A stretch of 8,266 bases of DNA, taken from NCBI GenBank assembly GCA_020025015.1, contig JAHHSV010000043.1, positions 1-8,266 of the forward strand, read 5' to 3'. Positions 1 through 6,734 of this stretch are shown in pieces. Made by a program: the position numbers and the translations under genes. Numbering within the stretch: the first letter of the stretch is position 1; the number at the start of each line of letters is the position of its first letter. Source of the stretch: Anaeroplasmataceae bacterium (lineage in GTDB: Bacteria; Bacillota_I; Bacilli_A; Acholeplasmatales; Anaeroplasmataceae). The notes below the pieces were generated by a model. The model was not told the DNA's origin. It worked only from the letters and a program-made list of their open reading frames with translations, and did not search any database.

Positions 1-40
1 TATTATAAGGGATAATTGTCAAGAAATATACATTATTAAT

Positions 41-68
41 AGTATAACTGTCACTTTTGAAATGACAA
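41..68 (-). promoter_or_regulatory. Candidate leftward sigma-A promoter for a gene beyond the left edge
   Basis: On the minus strand, TTGTCA (68-63) and TATACT (46-41) each match the sigma-A consensus at 5 of 6 positions and are 16 bp apart. It lies downstream of the Nudix gene's terminator, so it would start a new leftward transcript at about position 34, whose gene would lie outside the window. A second TTGACA at 22-17 is also present, but its -10 would fall off the edge. In DNA this AT-rich such matches arise by chance, so this is only a candidate. Confidence 0.4.
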
Positions 69-107
69 ATAAAAGCGATTTTATTGTTAGCTGTTACTAA
101 CCAATAA
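68..107. repeat. Overlapping inverted repeats (alternative hairpins or operator)
   Basis: Two inverted repeats share one arm. AATAAAA (68-74) pairs with TTTTATT (79-85) around a GCGA loop. TTATTGTTAG (81-90) pairs with CTAACCAATAA (97-107) around a 6-nt loop, with one bulged C. The two stems are mutually exclusive because both use TTATT at 81-85. Neither is followed by a T tract on either strand, so they do not look like terminators. They sit just upstream of the candidate leftward promoter and could be an operator; in such AT-rich DNA chance is a real alternative. No gene is seen in positions 1-112. Confidence 0.35.
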
Positions 108-112
108 AAATG

Positions 113-137
113 AAAAAGGAGGCTTACTAGTCTCCTT
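113..137 (-). terminator. Rho-independent terminator of the Nudix gene
   Basis: Read on the minus strand, an AAGGAG/CTCCTT stem (137-132 with 121-116), extended by one more G-C pair past an A-C mismatch, closes a 6-nt TAGTAA loop and runs directly into TTTTT (117-113). It begins 13 bp after the stop codon of the Nudix gene. Direction is set by the T tract, which exists only on this strand. Confidence 0.75.
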
Positions 138-150
138 CAAATACCTATAA

Positions 151-675
151 TTATTTCTTCAAATATAAATAACGATATACAGCAACAATTGTTTTAGCAT
201 CCTTGATGGTACCATTATCAATTAGCTCTAAAACCTCGTTAAGCTTATACCATTTTTTACTTATATTCTCATCTGGATCAAAATTAGTTTGCGTTTTAAT
301 AAAATCAGAAGCCAAATATAAATAAATAATCTCATTAGAATAGCCACAGGTTGGATAAATTTTTCCCAGAGGCTTAAGCTTTTCAGTTTTATAGCCAGTT
401 TCTTCCTCTAGCTCTCTTAAGGCAGCCTTATAAGAATCCTCATTTTTTTCAAGCTTACCTGCAGGAATTTCTAGTAATTCTTCATTATAAGCATAACGAT
501 ATTGCTTAATTAAAAGAATTTCTTTCTTATCATTAACTAAAAGAACTCCAGCCCCACCTGAATGATGAATTATTTCTCTTTTAGCCTCTAAGCCGTTATC
601 ACAGCTTACATCATCACAATATAGATCTAAGACTTTTCCTTGATAAATTAAATTTGTTTTAATATTCTTTTCCAT
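151..675 (-). CDS. nudF: Nudix hydrolase, probable ADP-ribose pyrophosphatase
   Basis: This 174-residue cytosolic protein carries a complete Nudix box at residues 73-95 (G73, E79, then REL-EEE-TGY at 87-95), which binds Mg2+ and positions the pyrophosphate for hydrolysis. The N-terminal strand region, the GGAGVLLV segment (40-47), the QYRYAYNEELLEIPAGKLE stretch (58-76) and the length are typical of the NudF/ADP-ribose pyrophosphatase branch, which splits ADP-ribose into AMP and ribose 5-phosphate. Substrate is inferred from family resemblance; other nucleoside diphosphate sugars are possible. The ATG at 675 is preceded by GAGGT (685-681) at 5-nt spacing. The gene is monocistronic: it has its own extended -10 promoter just after the htpG terminator and its own terminator downstream. 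Nothing is missing or truncated. Confidence 0.9.
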   Translation of the reverse strand: MEKNIKTNLIYQGKVLDLYCDDVSCDNGLEAKREIIHHSGGAGVLLVNDKKEILLIKQYRYAYNEELLEIPAGKLEKNEDSYKAALRELEEETGYKTEKLKPLGKIYPTCGYSNEIIYLYLASDFIKTQTNFDPDENISKKWYKLNEVLELIDNGTIKDAKTIVAVYRYLYLKK

Positions 676-704
676 ACTTAACCTCGTATCGCAATATTAA
701 GTAA

Positions 705-713
705 ATTATAGCA
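705..713 (-). promoter_or_regulatory. Extended -10 promoter of the Nudix gene
   Basis: On the minus strand TGC (713-711) directly precedes a perfect TATAAT (710-705), an extended -10 of the Gram-positive type. The -35 position (about 733-728, TTCTAA) is poor, as tolerated by extended -10 promoters. Predicted start is near 698, giving a leader of about 22 nt. Confidence 0.7.
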
Positions 714-735
714 TAAATATATAAGCTTTAGAAAT

Positions 736-755
736 AAAAAAGGCACCTAAGTGCC
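736..755 (-). terminator. Rho-independent terminator of htpG
   Basis: On the minus strand GGCAC (755-751) and GTGCC (746-742) form a 5-bp stem with a TTAG loop, followed at once by six T (741-736). It starts 9 bp after the htpG stop codon and insulates the downstream Nudix gene. Confidence 0.85.
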
Positions 756-764
756 AATTTTTAT

Positions 765-2651
765 TTACTTTAACATTAATTCACAAACCTTATTAGCAAA
801 AGCTACAGGATCCTTAGGCTGCATTCCTTCAATAATTAAAGCTTGATCATATAGGAAGCTACTATATTCCTTTAAAGCATCCTTATTATCCTTATAAACC
901 TCTTGAAGCTTTGCAAAAATTGGGTGATTTGGATTAATTTCTAGGATTCTTTCAGCCTTAGCCATTGGATTTTGTTCCTTTAAAACCTTTTCCATTTCAA
1001 TTGATAAGCCATCCTTGCTTGATAAGCAAACAGCACCATCAACTAAACGCTTAGATAGGATTACCTCAGCTACATCATCCTTTAAATCTTCCTTGATTTC
1101 CTTTAATAGATCCTCATTTTCCTTAGACTGCTCATCAATCTTCTTTGCCTCTTCTTCGTCTAATAGGTCTAAGTCACCTTGATTAATAGACTTAAATTCA
1201 TGCTCCTTATAATCCTTCATCATTTGTAGCATAAATTCATCAACATCATCAGCTAAAACTAAAACATCATAGCCTTTTTTCTTTAATAAAGCCATTTGAG
1301 GTAATGCTTCAGCCTCGCCTCTTGATTTACCGCTAACAAAGTAAATGTTCTTTTGACCCTCAGGCATCTTTTCTACATATTCACTAAATGTAATATTTTT
1401 CTTTTCATTTAAAGATTCAAGTAAAACTAAATCCTCAAGTTTATCCTTACGGCCACCATAGTTTTCATATAAGCCATATTTAATAGCTCTACCATAATCC
1501 TTAAAGAATTCCTCGTATTTTTCACGGTCGTTCTTTAAAATACGACCTAATTCACTTAAAATCTTCTTTTCAACATTACTTGCGATTTTCTTAATTTGAC
1601 GATCCTCTTGTAATAGCTCACGGCTAATATTTAAAGGAAGATCAGCTGAATCAACTAAGCCCTTAACAAAGTATAAATATTCAGGAATTAAATCCTTACA
1701 CTTATCTAGAATGAAAACACCCTTTGTATATAATTGTAAGCCTCTTTCGTTCTTATCGCCATACATATTAAACATTGGCTTACGAGGGATAAATAATAAA
1801 GCGTTATAGGTAATTAGGCCTTCAACATTAACATGAATTGTTGCAAGAGGATCTTGATAATCCATAAACTTTTGCTTATAGAAATTATTAAATTCCTCCT
1901 CAGTTACCTCATTTTTATTCTTTTTCCAAATAGGTACCATAGAGTTAATTGTTTCAAGCTCTAGATGAGTACTTTCTTCATCCTCTTTACCCTTTTCAGG
2001 CTTATCATATTTAGTAACCCATGTTTTAATTGGATATCTTACATAATCAGAATATTTAGTAATTAATTCCTTAATCTTATATTCTTCTAAGTATTCATCA
2101 TAATTAATATCTTCTGTATTTTCTCTTAAATATAAAGTAATAACTGTACCATCAACTAGCTCATCTGATGATTCAATAGTATATGAATCAAGACCCTCAC
2201 TAGTAAATTTATATGTTTCGTCGCTACCAGCCTTATGAGTTAAAACCTCTACCTTGCTAGCAACCATAAAGGCACTATAAAAGCCAACACCAAATTGACC
2301 AATTATATCTAAATCTGAGTCAGGTGTATTTTTATCTAGTGACTCTAAAAATTCTTTACTACCACTTTTAGCAATGATACCTAGGTTATTTTCAAGTTCT
2401 TCCTTACTCATACCAATACCATTATCACTAATAGTTAATGTACGTTTTGCCTTATCTGCCTCTACCTTAATTTCATAATCAGTAGCTGGAATGCTTGAAT
2501 CAGTTAATGACATAAAATGACGCTTATCAATTGCATCACTCGCATTAGAAATAAGCTCTCTTAAAAAGATTTCTTTATGTGTGTAGATAGAATTAATCAT
2601 CATATCTAGCAATTTTTTCGTTTCTGTTTTAAATTTTTTTGTTTCTTTCAT
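765..2651 (-). CDS. htpG: HtpG, bacterial Hsp90 molecular chaperone
   Basis: HtpG is a cytosolic, dimeric, ATP-driven chaperone that remodels late-folding or stress-damaged client proteins, usually with the DnaK system. From the ATG at 2651 the protein has 628 residues, close to the usual bacterial length. The N-terminal GHKL ATPase domain shows ELISNASDAIDK (32-43; catalytic E32, Mg2+-binding N36), DNGIGM (76-81) and the lid glycine motif GQFGVGF (118-124). The middle domain carries the NISRELLQEDR segment with the conserved catalytic-loop arginine, and a C-terminal dimerisation domain follows, without the eukaryotic MEEVD tail. An upstream TTG at 2666 would add five residues, but it overlaps the ribosome binding site, so the ATG is preferred. 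The gene has a perfect-consensus promoter overlain by a CIRCE operator, so repression by HrcA and heat induction are expected. It is transcribed divergently from hslO. Confidence 0.97.
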   Translation of the reverse strand: MKETKKFKTETKKLLDMMINSIYTHKEIFLRELISNASDAIDKRHFMSLTDSSIPATDYEIKVEADKAKRTLTISDNGIGMSKEELENNLGIIAKSGSKEFLESLDKNTPDSDLDIIGQFGVGFYSAFMVASKVEVLTHKAGSDETYKFTSEGLDSYTIESSDELVDGTVITLYLRENTEDINYDEYLEEYKIKELITKYSDYVRYPIKTWVTKYDKPEKGKEDEESTHLELETINSMVPIWKKNKNEVTEEEFNNFYKQKFMDYQDPLATIHVNVEGLITYNALLFIPRKPMFNMYGDKNERGLQLYTKGVFILDKCKDLIPEYLYFVKGLVDSADLPLNISRELLQEDRQIKKIASNVEKKILSELGRILKNDREKYEEFFKDYGRAIKYGLYENYGGRKDKLEDLVLLESLNEKKNITFSEYVEKMPEGQKNIYFVSGKSRGEAEALPQMALLKKKGYDVLVLADDVDEFMLQMMKDYKEHEFKSINQGDLDLLDEEEAKKIDEQSKENEDLLKEIKEDLKDDVAEVILSKRLVDGAVCLSSKDGLSIEMEKVLKEQNPMAKAERILEINPNHPIFAKLQEVYKDNKDALKEYSSFLYDQALIIEGMQPKDPVAFANKVCELMLK

Positions 2652-2658
2652 CTTCAAT

Positions 2659-2664
2659 ACCTCC
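2659..2664 (-). promoter_or_regulatory. Ribosome binding site fixing the htpG start
   Basis: GGAGGT (2664-2659 on the minus strand) sits 7 nt before the ATG at 2651. The alternative upstream TTG (2666-2664) shares a base with this site and has no binding site of its own at proper distance, which decides the start. Confidence 0.85.
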
Positions 2665-2676
2665 AAGACAATTACT

Positions 2677-2705
2677 ATTATAGCCTTCTAAATTAGCACT
2701 GTCAA
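2677..2705 (-). promoter_or_regulatory. Perfect-consensus sigma-A promoter of htpG
   Basis: On the minus strand TTGACA (2705-2700) and TATAAT (2682-2677) are both exact consensus hexamers with the optimal 17-bp spacer. Transcription should begin near 2670, giving a leader of about 19 nt that contains only the ribosome binding site. Such a strong promoter implies that its activity must be held down by a repressor, and the CIRCE operator covers its -35 and part of its spacer. Confidence 0.9.
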
Positions 2706-2719
2706 CACGAAAGTGCCAA
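2693..2719. promoter_or_regulatory. CIRCE operator (HrcA binding site)
   Basis: The CIRCE consensus is TTAGCACTC, nine bases, GAGTGCTAA. Here the left arm is TTAGCACTG (2693-2701), the spacer is exactly 9 bp (2702-2710) and the right arm is AAGTGCCAA (2711-2719): 15 of 18 arm positions match. The site covers the -35 and ten bases of the htpG promoter spacer, and ends 3 bp before the -35 of the divergent hslO promoter. HrcA binding should therefore block htpG directly and may also hinder hslO. No hrcA gene lies in this window; its presence elsewhere is inferred. Confidence 0.88.
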
Positions 2720-2722
2720 ATA

Positions 2723-2751
2723 TTGCTAATTAGTTAATTTTGTGATAAAAT
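2723..2751 (+). promoter_or_regulatory. Extended -10 sigma-A promoter of the hslO operon
   Basis: TTGCTA (2723-2728) and TAAAAT (2746-2751) are separated by 17 bp, and TGA (2743-2745) supplies an extended -10. Predicted start is near 2758, giving a leader of about 18 nt. The -35 elements of this promoter and of htpG are only 17 bp apart, back to back, so two polymerases could hardly bind at once. Confidence 0.72.
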
Positions 2752-2775
2752 CAACAAGAAAGTGAGTTGAATATA

Positions 2776-3645
2776 ATGAATGATTTTTTACAGATAGCAA
2801 CCTGCTATGATGACACTGTTAGAATTTATGCATGTGATACAACAAAAACAATAAAGGAAGCCCAAGAAATTCATAATTTATGGCCTACAAGCTGTGCAGC
2901 TTTAGGTAGATTATTAACTATGGGTTTAATAATGTCATCAATGCAAAAGGCTAATGAACATATAACTATAATTGTTGATGGTGGCGGCGCAATTGGGCGT
3001 TTAACCGTTGAAGCCCACGATTGTATCGTTAGGGGATATTGCCATAATCCTGGTGTTTACCTAACTAAAAATGATGGTAATTTAGCTGTAGGCTACGGTG
3101 TAGGTAATAATGGTACCTTAACTGTAATTAAGGATTTAGGCTTAAAAAATCCTTTTACTAGCACTATTAATCTTACAACTGGTGAAATAACTGATGATTT
3201 TAATGCCTACTTCTTACAATCTGAACAAGCCTATACAGCTATTAGCTTAGGTGTAATGTTTGATACAGAAGGGAAAGCTCTAACAGCAGGCGGCTTTTTA
3301 GTTCAGCTTCTTCCTAATTGCAAAGAGGAAACCATCAATATCTTAGAGGAAAAATTAAAAGAAATTAAAGGTGCTGCTAATTTACTAAAGGCTGGTAACA
3401 CTCCTTTAGATATAATAAATTTTATTGCTGATGGCAAGTATAAATTGTTAGGTACTAAGGAACTAAAATATGGCTGCGATTGTAGTCTAGAACGCTTCAA
3501 AAGAGCTTTAGTTAGCCTTGGTAAGGATGAGCTTAATTCAATGATTAATGATAATAAGCCAATTGAAATAAATTGTAATTTTTGCAACAAAAAATATAGC
3601 TTCGCTATTGAAACTCTAAAGGAATTAGAAAAATTAAGTAAGTAA
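2776..3645 (+). CDS. hslO: Hsp33, redox-activated chaperone HslO
   Basis: Hsp33 is a cytosolic holdase that is silent when reduced with bound Zn2+ and becomes active when oxidation forms disulfides and unfolds its C-terminal switch. From the ATG at 2776 it has 289 residues, the usual length. The N-terminal domain shows WPTSCAALGR (36-45), the GGG-AIG loop (69-74) and the NNGTLTVIKDLG segment (111-122). The zinc switch is intact: CDC at 234-236 and CNFC at 267-270. Unusually, six further cysteines occur in the N-terminal part (10, 20, 40, 83, 89, 182). A TTG at 2767 would add three residues, but AGAAAG (2758-2763), which matches the 16S rRNA tail, is too close to it and suits the ATG. The gene is first in an operon with the ATP-grasp gene and shares its control region with htpG. 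Confidence 0.96.
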   Translation: MNDFLQIATCYDDTVRIYACDTTKTIKEAQEIHNLWPTSCAALGRLLTMGLIMSSMQKANEHITIIVDGGGAIGRLTVEAHDCIVRGYCHNPGVYLTKNDGNLAVGYGVGNNGTLTVIKDLGLKNPFTSTINLTTGEITDDFNAYFLQSEQAYTAISLGVMFDTEGKALTAGGFLVQLLPNCKEETINILEEKLKEIKGAANLLKAGNTPLDIINFIADGKYKLLGTKELKYGCDCSLERFKRALVSLGKDELNSMINDNKPIEINCNFCNKKYSFAIETLKELEKLSK

Positions 3646-3656
3646 GGTGATTATTA

Positions 3657-4850
3657 ATGAATTTTATCTTTATTTCACCAGCATTTCCTAAAAGCTACTA
3701 CCATTTTTGTGAACAGCTTCTTAAAAATGGTGTAAATGTTTTAGGTATAGGAGATACTCCTTATGCTGAATTGAGTGATGAGTTAAAAAAATCCCTGACA
3801 GAATATTATAATGTAGATTCCTTAGAGAACTATGATAGTGTTTATCGAGCAGTTGCTTTCTTCGCCTTTAAATACGGTAAAATTGATGTTTTAGAATCAA
3901 ACAATGAATATTGGCTACGTCAGGATGCCAAGCTAAGAACTGACTTTAATATACCTGGTCCAAGACCTAGTGATGTATTAGAATTCACAAGTAAAAGTCA
4001 TATGAAAAAGCATTATGAGGAAGCTAATGTACCTATTGCTCGCTATAAAATATCTACTTCCCTAGTAGAGGATTTAGAATTTATCCAAATGGTAGGCTAT
4101 CCAATAATTGCTAAGCCTGACTGTGGAGTTGGTGCTGCTGAAACCTTTAAAATTAAAACCAGAGAGGATTTAGCTAGATTCCACGAGCATTACTTTGCTG
4201 TACCTTATATTTTAGAGGAATTCATTGAAGGAAATATCGTATCCTTAGATGGAATTTGTGATGCTTCTAGTAATATCGTATTTTGTGATAATGAAATATT
4301 TCCACCTTCTATTATGGATATAGTAAATGAAAAGCTTGAGGTTTCTTACTATGTAAATAAAGAGGTTCCTCATGATATTTACCGGGCAGGACAGGCTGTT
4401 TTAAAGGCCTTTAACATTAAATCTCGCTACTTCCACTTAGAATTCTTTAGGCTAACTAAAGCTAAGGAAGGTCTAGGTAAGGTTGGAGATATTGTAGCCT
4501 TAGAAACTAATATGCGTCCACCTGGCGGCTATACTCCTGATATGATTAATTATAGTCAATCTACTGATACCTATAAAATCTATGCCGATATCATGACCTA
4601 TAATTCTACTGATGTTGATTTAAATAAGGAAAAATACTACTGTATTTATGTTGCTAGACGTGATCGTTTTACTTATTTTAATGATAATGAAGAAATTTAT
4701 GCAAATTATAAGGATAATATTAAAATTCACGATCGGATGCCAGAAATATTTGAAGCAGCAATGGGAAATGAATTTTTTATAGCAGCCTTTAAAAGCTATG
4801 AACGCTTAGAGGAATTTAAAAACTTTATCTTAGCTAAAAAACAACAATAA
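3657..4850 (+). CDS. ATP-grasp family ligase of unknown substrate
   Basis: This 397-residue soluble protein has the ATP-grasp layout of carboxylate-amine/thiol ligases, which activate a carboxylate as acyl phosphate with ATP. An N-terminal Rossmann-like part (about 1-105, starting MNFIFISPAFP) is followed by the ATP-binding region: TSKSHMKKH (111-119) with likely nucleotide lysine K117, IIAKPDCGVGAA (150-161) with K153 and the glycine-rich loop, the hinge ILEEFIEG (185-192), and the Mg2+-binding LETNMRPPGG (282-291) with E283 and N285. All core residues appear intact, so it should be active. The substrate cannot be read from the sequence. The ATG is preceded by AAGGTGA (3644-3650), which overlaps the hslO stop codon; the 11-bp gap means co-transcription and probable co-control with hslO. 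Alternatives such as biotin carboxylase or D-Ala ligase are unlikely because their accessory domains are absent. Confidence 0.85.
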   Translation: MNFIFISPAFPKSYYHFCEQLLKNGVNVLGIGDTPYAELSDELKKSLTEYYNVDSLENYDSVYRAVAFFAFKYGKIDVLESNNEYWLRQDAKLRTDFNIPGPRPSDVLEFTSKSHMKKHYEEANVPIARYKISTSLVEDLEFIQMVGYPIIAKPDCGVGAAETFKIKTREDLARFHEHYFAVPYILEEFIEGNIVSLDGICDASSNIVFCDNEIFPPSIMDIVNEKLEVSYYVNKEVPHDIYRAGQAVLKAFNIKSRYFHLEFFRLTKAKEGLGKVGDIVALETNMRPPGGYTPDMINYSQSTDTYKIYADIMTYNSTDVDLNKEKYYCIYVARRDRFTYFNDNEEIYANYKDNIKIHDRMPEIFEAAMGNEFFIAAFKSYERLEEFKNFILAKKQQ

Positions 4851-4851
4851 A

Positions 4852-4898
4852 AGGCCCTAGGCTTTAACCATTAGGTTTAAGCTCTAGAGCCTCTTTTT
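4852..4898 (+). terminator. Long hairpin terminator between convergent genes
   Basis: AGGCCCTAGGCTTTAACC (4852-4869) pairs with positions 4874-4892 around an ATTA loop, interrupted by one C-A and one T-T mismatch and one bulged base, and is followed by TTTTT (4894-4898). It ends the hslO/ATP-grasp operon, starting 2 bp after the stop codon. On the minus strand the same stem is followed by TTTTATT, so it may also stop transcripts from the phosphoglucomutase gene, for which no other terminator is seen. Confidence 0.85.
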
Positions 4899-4931
4899 CA
4901 TTTAGTTTTTTAACTTAGTTTAGTTAATTTA

Positions 4932-6620
4932 TTACTCGATACTATCAACTATTTTTAAAACCTCAGCTTTTAATTTATCAACTAAATCATTAGCCTCTTG
5001 TTCTGAATTTCCCTTAACGCCATAGTATACCTTTAACTTAGGCTCAGTTCCAGATGGTCTTAAAACAAACCAGCAATTATCATTTAAATAATATTTAATA
5101 ACGTTACTCTTAGGTAAATTGATAGTTGAGTGACTATTAGCTTCATAATCATTCTTAACGCTAAGCTTTACATCGTCTTTAACTAGAATTGTAAAGCTTG
5201 GAAGATTTATATCGTGTTCACGGAAATAATCCATGATTCTATTTATTTTACGGCTGCCATCAAGCCCCTTTAAAACTATATTAGTAATTCCTTCTTTATA
5301 ATATCCATATTCCTTATAGATATCCTCTAGGGCCTCATATAAATCCTTACCTTGCTCGAAATAATATGCAGCAACTTCACTTAACATTAAAATAGCTTGG
5401 ATTGAATCTTTATCTCGAACGCAATCGCTAATTAAGCAACCATATGATTCCTCAAAGCCAAAGACATAGGTTCCCTTACCTTGCTCCATTTCACGGGCCT
5501 TTTCGCCAATGAACTTAAAGCCAGTTAAAGTAATTTCAACCTTCATGCCATATTTCTTAGCAATTACAACAGGTAAAGATGAAGATACATTAGTAGTAAA
5601 TACATAACCATCCTCTGGTAAAGTATTTAGCTTCTTTCTTGTCTTTAAAATATAATCTAAAACTAGGGCTGCTGTTTGATTTCCAGTAAATAGGATAAAT
5701 TCATTATTGTGACGAACAGCAATACCAAGTCTATCACCATCAGGGTCAGTAGCTAAAACGATGTCAGCACCAATTTCCTTGGCTAGCTCGATACCCTCAT
5801 CATAAGCTTCCTTATTTTCTGGATTAGATGTTTTTACTCCACTAAAATCAGGATCTGGAGTCATTTGCTGTGCAACTGGTGTTACATCATAACCACAGCT
5901 TCTTAATACATCAACAGCAAATACCTGACCTGTACCATGTAAAGGAGTATAAACCATCTTAAAGTTCTTCTTTAAATTAGGTTGAAGAATTATCTTTTTA
6001 ACTTCTTTAATGTAAGCCTCATCAACCTCTTTTCCGATATATTCAATTCTATCATGATTCTTACTATGATCAATTTCAAAGTAATTATCAATCTTATTAA
6101 TTTCAGCGATAACCTTATCAGCCTCAACAGGAACTAACTGACAGCCTGTTTCATCATAAATTTTATAGCCATTATATTCCTTAGGGTTATGACTAGCTGT
6201 AATCATAATACCACCAACACAGTTAAAATATCTTACAGCAAATGATAGCTCAGGAGTAGGACGTAGGTCCTCAAATAAATATACTCTAAAGCCAAGTGTG
6301 CTTAAAACCTCAGCAGACATTCTTGCAAATTCCTTTGACTGATGTCTATTATCATGACTAATCGCAACACCTCTATCTAACGCATTTTCGCTTCTTGCTA
6401 GATATCTACCAAAGCCTAAGGTTGCCTTAGCTACAATATATATATTCATTCTATTTGTACCAGCACCTAAAATACCACGTAAACCGCCAGTACCAAATTC
6501 CAAATCATTTGTAAAAGCCTCTTCCAAAGCCTTTTCATCCATATTATCTAATTCTTTTTTAATATTATTATCTAAGTCTTTATAGTTCTTCCATAAATTA
6601 ACTTTTTCTATATAACCCAT
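4932..6620 (-). CDS. pgcA: Alpha-phosphoglucomutase (phosphohexomutase family)
   Basis: The enzyme interconverts glucose 1-phosphate and glucose 6-phosphate through a phosphoserine intermediate in the cytosol, feeding UDP-glucose, teichoic or glycolipid and glycogen-type pathways. All four family signatures are present in order: TASHNP (141-146) with the phosphorylated S143, the metal loop DPDGDR (292-297), the sugar-recognition motif GFEESYG (388-394) and the phosphate-binding RPSGTEPK (521-528). GTGGLRG (43-49) near the N-terminus is also typical. The 562-residue length and the GFEESYG/GTGGLRG pattern match the Bacillus PgcA branch rather than the shorter GlmM or ManB types; phosphomannomutase activity as well is possible. 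The ATG at 6620 has AAAGGG (6635-6630) at 9-nt spacing. It is a single-gene unit with its own promoter. Nothing is missing. Confidence 0.95.
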   Translation of the reverse strand: MGYIEKVNLWKNYKDLDNNIKKELDNMDEKALEEAFTNDLEFGTGGLRGILGAGTNRMNIYIVAKATLGFGRYLARSENALDRGVAISHDNRHQSKEFARMSAEVLSTLGFRVYLFEDLRPTPELSFAVRYFNCVGGIMITASHNPKEYNGYKIYDETGCQLVPVEADKVIAEINKIDNYFEIDHSKNHDRIEYIGKEVDEAYIKEVKKIILQPNLKKNFKMVYTPLHGTGQVFAVDVLRSCGYDVTPVAQQMTPDPDFSGVKTSNPENKEAYDEGIELAKEIGADIVLATDPDGDRLGIAVRHNNEFILFTGNQTAALVLDYILKTRKKLNTLPEDGYVFTTNVSSSLPVVIAKKYGMKVEITLTGFKFIGEKAREMEQGKGTYVFGFEESYGCLISDCVRDKDSIQAILMLSEVAAYYFEQGKDLYEALEDIYKEYGYYKEGITNIVLKGLDGSRKINRIMDYFREHDINLPSFTILVKDDVKLSVKNDYEANSHSTINLPKSNVIKYYLNDNCWFVLRPSGTEPKLKVYYGVKGNSEQEANDLVDKLKAEVLKIVDSIE

Positions 6621-6647
6621 GTTAAAACACCCTTTCTACTTAATTAA

Positions 6648-6676
6648 ATGATAGCATAGAAAAATAAACCTTTCAA
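6648..6676 (-). promoter_or_regulatory. Sigma-A promoter of the phosphoglucomutase gene
   Basis: On the minus strand TTGAAA (6676-6671), a 17-bp spacer and TATCAT (6653-6648), with TGC (6656-6654) forming an extended -10. Predicted start is near 6641 and the leader about 20 nt. It lies just downstream of the coaX terminator, so the gene is independent of the coaX operon. Confidence 0.78.
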
Positions 6677-6710
6677 CCGAAAACCCTTAAATAACCCCTC
6701 TATATAAAAG

Positions 6711-6734
6711 AAAAATGCCTAAAAAGGCATTTTT
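6711..6734 (-). terminator. Rho-independent terminator of the S component/coaX operon
   Basis: On the minus strand AAAAATGCC (6734-6726) and GGCATTTTT (6719-6711) form a perfect 9-bp stem with a 6-nt loop, its right arm supplying the T run, which continues as CTTTT. The stem starts inside the coaX stop codon (TAA, 6735-6733), an economical overlap. Confidence 0.85.

Noticed and set aside
2..22. TTGACA (22-17) with TATAAT (7-2) on the minus strand as a promoter
   Set aside because: The spacer is only 9 bp, too short for sigma-A. The TTGACA could still pair with a -10 just outside the window, which cannot be seen.
2652..2666. TTG start adding five residues to HtpG
   Set aside because: The TTG overlaps the GGAGGT ribosome binding site that serves the ATG at 2651, and family members begin near that methionine.
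2767..2775. TTG start adding three residues to Hsp33
   Set aside because: The ribosome binding sequence AGAAAG is only 3 nt from the TTG but well placed for the ATG at 2776.
3303..3590. Open frame of 95 codons on the minus strand inside hslO
   Set aside because: It lies wholly antisense to a clearly conserved gene, has no ribosome binding site of note, and its protein resembles no family; it is a shadow of hslO codon use.
4910..4927. Inverted repeat TTAACT/AGTTAA between the convergent genes as a terminator of the phosphoglucomutase gene
   Set aside because: The stem is entirely weak and is followed by A rather than T on the minus strand; the neighbouring long hairpin is the better candidate for both directions.
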